Assembly: GCA_029259635.1 (NCBI GenBank)
Contig: JAJDEU010000001.1
Location: 153,609 to 217,608 of the forward strand
Direction: 5' to 3'
Length of the DNA: 64,000 nt
DNA from: Planctomycetota bacterium
Lineage (GTDB): Bacteria; Planctomycetota; UBA1135; GCA-002686595
Below are positions 8,997 to 16,411 of the stretch, in pieces. The translations under genes and the position numbers were made by a program. Numbering within the stretch: position 1 is the stretch's first letter; every line of letters starts with the position of its first letter. The notes beneath the pieces are model-generated. The model searched no databases and was not told where the DNA came from. It was given only the letters and a program-made list of their open reading frames with translations.

Positions 8997-9036
8997 CCTC
9001 CCCTCGCTGAGCACTCCGGTGCGAAGCAGCCCAGGT

Positions 9037-9114
9037 GGCCCCGTCGTCTAGTCGGGCCTAGGACACCAGGTTTTCATCCTGGCGACGGGGGTTCAAATCC
9101 CCCCGGGGTCACCA
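9037..9114 (+). tRNA. tRNA-Glu, anticodon TTC
   Basis: Acceptor GGCCCCG pairs with CGGGGTC. The anticodon stem CCAGG/CCTGG encloses loop TTTTCAT, giving TTC. The T stem GGGGG/CCCCC encloses TTCAAAT. The discriminator A is at 9111, and CCA is encoded at 9112-9114. An accessory, partly decayed region begins right after it. Confidence 0.97.
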
Positions 9115-9249
9115 CTTACACCTTTAGCTCCGGCGGTGCCTCTGGCGAGGACGTCGAACGAGAACCTGAGCACGGCGACGAGGCTTGAGCCTTCCAGCTT
9201 GCGGCGCGGTGGGACAGTGAACTGCGCACAGGGCAGGGGCGAAGCCGGC

Positions 9250-10104
9250 TTATCGATCTTCGGGTTCGCTCAGAAAATCTTCGAGGCTCAATCCTTCGGC
9301 GAGTAGAGCCTCAGGGTCCAGTTTGCGGTCGAACGGTACAGCGCCACTCTTGCGCATTTCCGCGACCGCGTTCTCGGCATAACGATGGGCGAAGTCCTCC
9401 CGTTCGGAGCCGGCTCGTAGAAAGTAGCGGTCCCACAACCGCTCCCACTCATCAAAGTCGTCCAGCGCCGGGCGCTCGACGTTCTCGTACATATCGGCCC
9501 AGTGACCGATCTCATGCGGCAGTGAATGAAACAGCTGGACTCGACGGACTCCAGCCAGCTCGAAACGCAGGTCGTGGCCGCGACGCGAGTGTTCTACTTG
9601 ATCTGCCGCGGCGACGAGGCGATCGAGTTCCTTTTGATCCGAGGGGCTGATGCTCGTGCCCCAATGGACAGCGAGTGGGAGCTGTTGAGCTTCGATGAAC
9701 ACCACCGGGCCAATGACGCCGCCGACGTCAACCCCGTACCCGAGTCGCGCCCAGACAGGGCTGAGCGACTGTTCCTTACGGGTCGGTTGTCTCAAGACGA
9801 TGCCCTGGATCCCCTCGATATCCTTGTAGTTGTTGATGTGCCGCTTAGGCAGCAAGTTCAACAATGAGGCGATGTCGTCAATCGTGCATGCGTGGAAGCA
9901 GTCTTGGCGCGTGTGCTCGATGAGAAACGGCATCGTTCTTCCCCACACTTGTTTCGTCACGACGGTGTGCGGGTGTCCGCGATTCCAGTTTAGTTTGGAG
10001 TCGCTCCACAGGCGGGGGATTCGGTCCCGGTTGTTTTTTCCGTGGCCTTGTTTCGCCGTTCCTATGTTTCGGTTTTTTCGTGTGGGGTCGCCGCGATAGG
10101 ACAT
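9250..10104 (-). CDS. HExxH putative zinc metalloprotease-like orphan
   Basis: The 284-residue protein has HEIGH at residues 197-201 within SLPHEIGHWADM, the zincin signature found in many ImmA/IrrE-like and gluzincin proteins. Around it are ELAGVRRVQLF before and acidic helical sequence after. No signal peptide is evident, so cytoplasmic. The N terminus is basic. I use the ATG at 10104 because it follows the upstream gene's stop by 10 bp; the frame itself is open to 10170. It forms a same-strand block with the genes at 10115 and 11061. Protease activity is inferred from the motif only. Confidence 0.6.
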   Translation of the reverse strand: MSYRGDPTRKNRNIGTAKQGHGKNNRDRIPRLWSDSKLNWNRGHPHTVVTKQVWGRTMPFLIEHTRQDCFHACTIDDIASLLNLLPKRHINNYKDIEGIQGIVLRQPTRKEQSLSPVWARLGYGVDVGGVIGPVVFIEAQQLPLAVHWGTSISPSDQKELDRLVAAADQVEHSRRGHDLRFELAGVRRVQLFHSLPHEIGHWADMYENVERPALDDFDEWERLWDRYFLRAGSEREDFAHRYAENAVAEMRKSGAVPFDRKLDPEALLAEGLSLEDFLSEPEDR

Positions 10105-10114
10105 CGTCTTTGCC

Positions 10115-10881
10115 TCAGCCGGTGGTTTCCGAGTCGAACATGATCTCGACGCCGTTCTCCTCCGAGGCACGGCGTGAAAGTTGAGTTGCCAGGGCTCGGT
10201 CGAGATTGAGGAGGGTTGCCAGTTCGCTCACACTGATTCGTGGCCTCGCCCGTGCAAGGTCCACGATCGTCGTGCCGAGCGAGGAATCCTCAGGGTCAAC
10301 GAAACGAACGCTGCGCCCGGAGTCGAGGCCGAGCTGGAGCAGTCGCTCGTAGTTATCAAAGTCGGCGGGCCAGCGATCTTCACGCTCGATCGCTTGAGTC
10401 TCCTCGGGATCGAGGCGGCGCATGCAGAACAAATCGTTCTGGCGCTCTTCTTGGCCCACGAGCCAACACTGACCGCAGGTTTTGCACCTGGCAGCCCAGA
10501 GCCACCAAATTGGGGCAGCTCGCACCTTCACTTTTTCTAGGTGCTCGAATACGTCTTCATGAGACCACTCACGGTCCTGCTCGAAGGCGTGTGCTGGAGC
10601 GTTGAAGGTCCCCATGTCAACAACATCGAAGTTCCGGAGGCGGATGCACATGCAGCTTGGACCGGGAAGCGATCGCAGGTACGGCCCCAGGGCACTGCGC
10701 CTGACCAGACAGCCTCCTTGTCGGCGAAGTCTGTGGAGACGACCTCCAGGTTAAGGCCGTCTCCTAGCTGCTCCTCAAGGGGCGTTTCCGCGTAAACCCA
10801 TCGCTCGAAATCGACTGGAGCGACTTCCCCTCTAACGAAGCGCCAGAGGTACAGGCGTCGTGTTGACTCGTTGTCGTTCAT
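10115..10881 (-). pseudogene. Orphan gene split by a frameshift
   Basis: Two overlapping frames read as one protein. The first part starts MNDNESTRRLYLWRFVRG at 10881 and runs FERWVYAETPLEEQLGDGL to DFADKE near 10712. The continuation, SALGPYLRSLPGPSCM then CIRLRNFDVVDMGTFNAP and so on, lies in another frame, ending at 10115. It contains a CKTCGQC motif that could bind zinc and a C-terminal helix-turn-helix-like stretch (ISVSELATLLNLDRALATQL). The shift falls around 10690-10712. It could be a true lesion or a one-base sequence error. The first frame is open back to a GTG at 11064 that overlaps the stop of the upstream ORF (GTGA), so the start is uncertain. Confidence 0.55.
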
Positions 10882-11060
10882 CGTCTGTCCACCATCGCAC
10901 CTATCTTGCCAGAGGAGTCCCCTGATCGCCCCAGGATGGGTGGGCTTGTCGTGGAGAGTGCGGCAATGGTCTTCGTAGGCGCATCGGCCAGCCTCACGGA
11001 TTATCTTCTTGACGAGGGCGCCAAATTCCAGGACGCCGGACTCGAAAAGTTCTAACCGTG

Positions 11061-11450
11061 TCACCTTGCCCTAACGGTCTTCTGCTCGAGGGCGTCCTTC
11101 TTATCATCGGAACGGGTTTTTTTCGACCAGTCTTCTCCGCTGTTCTTCAGCAAGCGAACTAACCGCTCGTACATGAGTTCGGCTTTTCGCTCGTTCGTCT
11201 TCTTGACGAGCTTCACGTGCGCTTTCACGAAGGAAATCAGCGCGGTCTCGGGGTGCTGACCACCGAGTAGCTTGACGGTCTCCAGGCAGACCGCCTTCGA
11301 ATCGTCCTTCAGTCCTTGGGCGAGCTTCTTTACTAGAGCCGGAGACGGCGCGGTGGAGTGGACTTCGATCCGCGATCGATTGCCGAATCGGGCGCGGAGG
11401 TCTTTGATCGCGACATTCGTCGCAGGATCAGAGCACCCAGATCCATAGCC
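11061..11450 (-). pseudogene. ORF without a start codon, probable gene remnant
   Basis: An open frame of 129 codons runs from just after a TGA at 11451-11453 to a TGA at 11061-11063, but the first ATG is only about 45 codons from the end. The coded sequence looks protein-like and not random: ALVKKLAQGLKDDSKAVCLE and SFVKAHVKLVKKTNERKAEL suggest alpha-helical, HEAT-like repeats. Its stop overlaps a GTG of the next frame. The 5' end appears deleted or shifted into another frame. Together with the frameshifted gene downstream this looks like decay next to tRNA-Glu. Confidence 0.45.
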
Positions 11451-11453
11451 TCA

Positions 11454-11709
11454 ATTTTGTTGCTCAGGGATTTCCCTGAATGCGAGCGATAGCCGGATTG
11501 ATAGCGCCAGCGCTACATAAAATACGCGACTTTCACTGAGGAGCGCCGGCCAAAGTCCGTGTCGTCATTTCCCGATTCGAGTTCGCCCGCGAGCGGGATC
11601 GAGCGCGTCGTCGGTGACTTCGTCTCCTTGCTTGCAACGACGAGTGGGCAAGAGCGCGACCTGCATTTCGTTTCAAGATGCAGGGCGCGTAATCGCTTAT
11701 TCGCTAGAG
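11454..11709. other. Gap with no supported gene; short palindrome
   Basis: I see no convincing gene here. A 16-bp palindrome, TCAGGGATTTCCCTGA, is at 11464-11479. The small frame at 11559-11831 overlaps the metzincin gene and has no protein-like features. Confidence 0.35.
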
Positions 11710-13653
11710 CTACCCATCGTTGCAGTTCATTAGGTTGCCGACGTTCGTCACTTCGAAAATTGGACCTTCGAGAGTTGTCGTTCCATTCTCATTCTCGGCG
11801 ACAATGGTCCAGTTCCAGAAGCCCGGAGTGAATCCGCAAAAGGAGCCCGGTTTCTGCAGAGTAAATTTGTTGGAAACGCTAGAGCTCTTCTTGGCGTCCG
11901 GACGCGTGGATAGAATCGGCCCACCCGGGGTTGCGCGCCGGTTAAGCGTGAATTGGTAGGTCTCTGCGTTGCTCGACTCTGTCCAGTCGACGTAGAAGCG
12001 TGGATTGTTGAGGCTCGTGTTCCAGTCGTAGGACGGCGCCATGGTGTTGACTGCGGCGAATGGTCCCGGCGACGCGCCAAGCGGGGAATTGTAAATGCTT
12101 ACGGGTATGCGAAAACCCAGTGGAACCGGCTCATAATTAGTAATCATCACTTCCACTGTCGTGGAGTAGTGTCCGACATACGAACTCAGAAAACGAATGT
12201 CGAATAGATGAGTCGCACCGAGTGAGAGATGTTTAGTCAGCGGACTATCCAAAGAAAAGGCGCTCGCTCCACCCACGAGTCGCAGTTCAATGTCAAGCCC
12301 GCAGGTACCGTCGTTGCGAATGCGTATCCCGTTGCTGGCAATAACACCTGGAGTCGTTAGGAACATTTCGAGCGCCATTCCCTCGGGGCTCCCTGGACTC
12401 GGTTGGCTGTCTGTTTCCTCATAGAAAAGGTTGATTGTTTTGAATAAGTCGCTGCTAGTTATATTGTCGATAATCGTCTCGGTGACAACGGGAGACATCT
12501 CGTCGATACTGCACTGGAGATAGGGTTGCGTATGTCCGTTGGGACTCATGATGTTCTCATTCGAGCACGGGCACGCCTGAGTTCCGCAATGAGGCGCTCC
12601 CCAGACGTGTCCAATCTCATGAGCCAGGTAGCCTAATGTGTCGACGTGGTGAGCCTCGCAACTTCCACTTCCGGCGCTTCCCGGCCAAGCCGTCCCGGGA
12701 TTGCCGAAAGGGAGGTCGTGTAGATTCGCGACGAGGGCTATATTCCGCTCCGCGTATCTGTCGCGCCAGAGTGCCGAGATCATAGTCAACATTTGGTCAG
12801 CGCTTGTCACTTGCTCATAGGGATCGCCTGCCGGGTTGGGGCGGACAACCAACTCATCCAGAAGGTTTCGCAAGCCCATCGCTCTCTCGAGCAGCAAGCT
12901 CGACATGTTTGCGGTGTTCTCCATAATGAGAATGAGATCGTCGCCAAATTCATTCCAATACCCCGAGTTCGAGTCCATTGATATCAGGGCTTTCAAGTCT
13001 CCTGAGTAGCAGGGCTGGCAACACTGGAAGCCCATCGGGAACGTGGTATTTTCTGTGGGCGACGCTGAGTTGTTGTTCCATGTCTCTTGCACATCGCTGA
13101 ATGTACAATCGACCAATTCGGGGAGTGGCAGCATCTGTGTCTCGTTAAAAACGACATAGAGATTGGACGGCATGCCGATTACATCTGCCGGCATTACTTC
13201 GAGATACCCCCCTGTGTCGACGTTGCGAGCTTGCCCGTAAAACCCGTCGGATCGAAAGACACCGGTGACGTAGGAGTTCGGCCATTCCAAGACCACGCCG
13301 CGCACGGTGCGAACTGGAGGGATGGGAAGTTCGATTGTCGTGTTCACATCGGGTTTGGAAAGTATCCTGAACGAAGGCGCGCGGATGGAGTGGTAAGCAA
13401 CTTGCAGTGTGTAAGTCGATAATAGCGGTTTGACGACGATGTCAAATGTGGCAGAAGGATCCTCCGGTGGCACAACGTTCAGGTACTGAAGCGTGCAATC
13501 GATGAGGTTGTTTTTCTTACAAACAGCCGTTTTTACCCAAGCGGGGAAGTTCGAGCTCTTTTCGTCGGACTGGGCTCGAGAGGTCGACGACAGAACGAGG
13601 CATGCGATCAGAATCACAGCAGGCATGCGTAATAGGTTAAAGGGAATGTTCAT
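11710..13653 (-). CDS. Secreted metzincin-type zinc metalloprotease
   Basis: The 647-residue protein starts MNIPFNLLRMPAVILIACLV and has a clear signal peptide ending near SRAQS. The catalytic motif HEIGHVWGAPHC (residues 345-356) fits the metzincin pattern HExxHxxGxxH, and a Met-turn candidate, ENIMSPNGH, follows about 20 residues later. The central domain is about residues 230-420. Before it lies a beta-rich region, after it a probable choice-of-anchor or immunoglobulin-like region ending in a fibronectin-III-like segment (YQFTLNRRATPGG). Cys-rich parts (CCQPC, CGTQACPC) suggest disulfides outside the cytoplasm. Its codons look more AT-rich than the neighbours by eye, consistent with transfer. 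Substrate unknown. Confidence 0.8.
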   Translation of the reverse strand: MNIPFNLLRMPAVILIACLVLSSTSRAQSDEKSSNFPAWVKTAVCKKNNLIDCTLQYLNVVPPEDPSATFDIVVKPLLSTYTLQVAYHSIRAPSFRILSKPDVNTTIELPIPPVRTVRGVVLEWPNSYVTGVFRSDGFYGQARNVDTGGYLEVMPADVIGMPSNLYVVFNETQMLPLPELVDCTFSDVQETWNNNSASPTENTTFPMGFQCCQPCYSGDLKALISMDSNSGYWNEFGDDLILIMENTANMSSLLLERAMGLRNLLDELVVRPNPAGDPYEQVTSADQMLTMISALWRDRYAERNIALVANLHDLPFGNPGTAWPGSAGSGSCEAHHVDTLGYLAHEIGHVWGAPHCGTQACPCSNENIMSPNGHTQPYLQCSIDEMSPVVTETIIDNITSSDLFKTINLFYEETDSQPSPGSPEGMALEMFLTTPGVIASNGIRIRNDGTCGLDIELRLVGGASAFSLDSPLTKHLSLGATHLFDIRFLSSYVGHYSTTVEVMITNYEPVPLGFRIPVSIYNSPLGASPGPFAAVNTMAPSYDWNTSLNNPRFYVDWTESSNAETYQFTLNRRATPGGPILSTRPDAKKSSSVSNKFTLQKPGSFCGFTPGFWNWTIVAENENGTTTLEGPIFEVTNVGNLMNCNDG

Positions 13654-14174
13654 CACTATTTTTTGTCGTGTGTTGAGATCATGAGGGGAAGAAGCCAGAG
13701 GCGGGTGATTCCGTAAGCCGGACGGGAGGGACCGGTTCGAACCTGTAGGTGAACTTTTCTTCGAGCAGTTCACCGCTTGCGCTGCTAATGCGAGAGAATG
13801 TAGGAATGAGGGCATTCTTCAATTGAGGCTCGTCGAAGGGCGTTTTAGAGAAACACTTGTAGGTAAGTGACGGCGAGTGAGGTTCACAGAATGAGCGTCC
13901 GTAGGGGCAAGCCGAGCTCGAACGAGTCGCAAGGTTTCGTCGAGGAAGGAGAGGGTTTGGTCCAAACTCATACCGACTGAATATAGATTTGGATTTGCTA
14001 TAGCTTGTTTAGAAGTCGGCATATGTGGTGAGACGGATCGACGTATGGCGAGACGGCGAGCGTGAGAGTCTCAGGAACCTGAGGGAAGCAGACGCTTTAC
14101 AGTAAAGACCACGTATCCCGCATTGCTCTTACTGAAGGACTAATCGGTGGCGGATAAACGCGCGTGCCGAGCCG
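13654..14174. other. 521-bp gap without a supported gene
   Basis: The gap lies upstream of the metzincin gene and ends at the first P1 element. A 67-codon minus frame at 13819-14022 is present but has no recognisable features and may be chance. A short direct similarity (TATGTGGTGAGACGG and TATGGCGAGACGG, about 14022-14057) is visible. AT content is higher at 13970-14010, where a promoter could lie. Confidence 0.3.
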
Positions 14175-14313
14175 GATACGGAGTCAGGCTCCAGTCGGCA
14201 CCTCAGGTTGTGATCGGTACCGCACAGACTCTCTCTGATTACTCAAAACTCGGCCGCGGTTCGTACGGTACCGAGCACAACCTGAGGTGCCGACTGGAGC
14301 CTGACTCCGTATC
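14175..14313. repeat. P1 palindromic element, copy 1
   Basis: This 139-bp element has arms of about 52 bp. The left arm opens GATACGGAGTCAGGCTCC and the right arm is its inverse, ending GTATC at 14313. The arms differ at only a few positions (for example A/C at the GTGATCGG segment). The roughly 35-nt centre is asymmetric and gives the element an orientation; copies 1-3 are the same way round. The TGA of the beta-helix gene on the minus strand (14312-14314) shares its GA with the element's end. Confidence 0.85.
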
Positions 14314-16204
14314 AGAGCGGTGCGCTGAGGGCAGCCGCGCCGAGTTGGACCCAGTAGAGTCCGGTGTGGACGAACCGGATCGTCGAGAAGCTAATTTGCT
14401 CGGCGTTGAACGGCCCAGCGGTCTTAAATATGGAGTCGAAGGAAACGGCGTGGTTGTTCGCGCCCTGGAAGATGATGAGGTTAAGCACGCTCCCGACGGT
14501 CGCGTTGATGGGAGGTTGAACCACGGTGTTGCTCGACAGGGTGTGGAGAACGGTCAGCCCCAGGCTGCAGTCGATCGACAGCGAACCGCCGAACGCCGAG
14601 ACCGTCTGCATCCCATCGACAAATCCTCCGGAGACGGACAGCATTCCCGGGGCGCCCCGGTCGAGAACCACGTCGGCGATTCCCGTGGTGGGGTCGGCGA
14701 ACGAGATGCTCTGGTTCGTCAGCACCGTGTCTCCAAATGCGCGGTAAGTCGACTGGGTCCCTTGCGCGAAGATGAACCGCGTGTCTCCCGCTCCGAAGTT
14801 GAGATTGAAGACGTTGTTGTCGAGGTCGGCGTTGCGCAGTCCGGGCCCACCGACAATGGCCGTGAAGGGTCCCTGGACACCCGAGCCGAACTGGTTGTGC
14901 TCGATGATCGCGTTGTCGACGCCCTCTGGACCATCGAGTCGAATGAAATGATCGTCGGGTTGAGGTACGCCGAACTGCAGGACACGGCTGAACTCGTTCC
15001 GCACGATGGTCAGGTTGGCGGCGCGATCTGCGTAGACGGAATACGGGCGGTTGCCTTCAAAGGCACAGCCCTCGATCAGGTTCCCGTAGGGGGTGAAGCC
15101 CGTGATACCCGTGACGTGGATGCCACCTTTCGAGTTCGGACCGCTCCCGTTGTACGCGAAGATCGAGTTGGTCAGCTTCACCAGTTCGGATGCGGCGTAG
15201 ATGCCGCCCGCAGCATTGAGCTCGACGTCGAGTTGATCCAGGATCACGTTGTAGGGCAGCTCGTTACTGAGTGAGTCCAGGCGGATCCCGTAGCCGCCGT
15301 TTTGGACAATGAGCGACCGCTCTATGGTCCAGGTCTTGGGCGTGGCGAAGTCATTGATCTCGGCGAGCAGCAGGATCCCGTCGCCCGCGTGATCGGAAAC
15401 GCGGCAGTCGGCGATCCGCCCGATCCAGACGTCGCGGACCTCGATACCGGCCGACCCGGTTCCCGTCGAGCTGGTCAACTCCAGCCCCTCTACGGTGAGG
15501 AACCAACCCCACTGAGACGCTGGGTTCCCGGTGCGGAAAGAGAAAGACGGCTCACCGGCGGATTGGTTGTCGATCACCGTGCGCCCCGGTCCGGCGCCGC
15601 GAACGGTCAGGGCGCGGGTATCGAAGCCGATCTCGCTGAACACGAACTCCACCTTCGCGTCGAAGACATAGGTGCCCGCCGGCAAGAAGAGTTCGGCGCC
15701 ACACTCGGCCGCCGCGTCGAGCGCTTTTTGCACGCTCTCGTCCGTGTTGTCTCCCCACCATTGAGGCACGACCCGAGAGACGCTGCCCGAAGCGAACTGA
15801 ACCTTCCCGGTGACGCCGGTGTCCGTGAAGACGCGGGCTTGAGTGGCGAGAAACGCTCCGTTCACTTCCAGCGTTCGGCCCCCGAGGTCGAGCGTGCCAG
15901 CACCGTGGTGGATGAGGGCGATCTCGGCGGGAACCGTCACGTCGTCTCCGAGCGTGTCGGCCGTGTCGAGAAACAGGACGGCGCGCTGTGAGCCCAGGGT
16001 GGCGATCGCTCGATGCAGGCGTCCCTTCCCGAAGTCGCCGAAGCTGCTGAGATTGTAGTGGTCGCTGGGGCCGGCGTGCGTGAACGCATAGGGCAACGGC
16101 CGGAGCTTCGGTTCGGGCGCGACCTGCTGAAACGAGCCGAGAGTGAAAACGGCGAAGAGTCCTAGAAGGACGCTGATGACGAGGAACGAACGCTGAATCT
16201 TCAT
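14312..16204 (-). CDS. Exported right-handed beta-helix (pectate-lyase-like) protein
   Basis: The 630-residue protein starts MKIQRSFLVISVLLGLFAVF, a signal peptide or anchor. Then come a low-motif region to about residue 150, VPQWWGDNTDESVQKALDAA and LFLPAGTYVFDAKVEF, the opening typical of the pectate_lyase_3 fold. Repeated beta-helix coils follow (for example IERSLIVQNGGYGIRLDSLS and IVRNEFSRVLQFG). Such proteins bind or cut polysaccharides at the surface; no catalytic residues can be assigned here. The start at 16204 is preferred to 16234 because the signal peptide begins there. The gene is bracketed by P1 copies 1 and 2. Confidence 0.75.
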   Translation of the reverse strand: MKIQRSFLVISVLLGLFAVFTLGSFQQVAPEPKLRPLPYAFTHAGPSDHYNLSSFGDFGKGRLHRAIATLGSQRAVLFLDTADTLGDDVTVPAEIALIHHGAGTLDLGGRTLEVNGAFLATQARVFTDTGVTGKVQFASGSVSRVVPQWWGDNTDESVQKALDAAAECGAELFLPAGTYVFDAKVEFVFSEIGFDTRALTVRGAGPGRTVIDNQSAGEPSFSFRTGNPASQWGWFLTVEGLELTSSTGTGSAGIEVRDVWIGRIADCRVSDHAGDGILLLAEINDFATPKTWTIERSLIVQNGGYGIRLDSLSNELPYNVILDQLDVELNAAGGIYAASELVKLTNSIFAYNGSGPNSKGGIHVTGITGFTPYGNLIEGCAFEGNRPYSVYADRAANLTIVRNEFSRVLQFGVPQPDDHFIRLDGPEGVDNAIIEHNQFGSGVQGPFTAIVGGPGLRNADLDNNVFNLNFGAGDTRFIFAQGTQSTYRAFGDTVLTNQSISFADPTTGIADVVLDRGAPGMLSVSGGFVDGMQTVSAFGGSLSIDCSLGLTVLHTLSSNTVVQPPINATVGSVLNLIIFQGANNHAVSFDSIFKTAGPFNAEQISFSTIRFVHTGLYWVQLGAAALSAPL

Positions 16205-16260
16205 GAGCACGACTTTGGTTGAGGACCAGTCCACTCTAGTCGATTGCTTGAGATCGTGCG

Positions 16261-16399
16261 GATACGGAGTCAGGCTCCAGTCGGCACCTCAGGTTGTGAT
16301 CCGTACCGCACAAAACTTCACTGATTGTTCAATGCTCGGCTGCGGTTTGTACGGTACCGATCACAACCTGAGGTGCCGACTGGAGCCTGACTCCGTATC
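16261..16399. repeat. P1 palindromic element, copy 2, between divergent genes
   Basis: The 139-bp copy has the same orientation as copies 1 and 3. It starts GATACGGAGTC at 16261 and ends with the inverse at 16399. Unlike the other copies it lies between two 5' ends: 56 bp upstream of the beta-helix start and 12 bp upstream of the ppc start. It therefore occupies the ppc leader or promoter region. Confidence 0.85.
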
Positions 16400-16411
16400 A
16401 TCTCTCGCCCT

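Noticed and set aside
9115..9123. TTACACCTT after tRNA-Glu resembles the P2 end
   Set aside because: Nine-base match without an inverted partner; chance.
13731..13748. GGTTCGAACCT-like segment resembling a tRNA T arm
   Set aside because: No acceptor or anticodon arm can be folded around it.
9037..14174. Integrative element with attachment sites at tRNA-Glu
   Set aside because: No integrase and no repeat of the tRNA 3' end was seen downstream.
14147..15274. Plus-strand frame opposite the beta-helix gene
   Set aside because: Shadow frame; no domain signal, and it runs through P1 copy 1.
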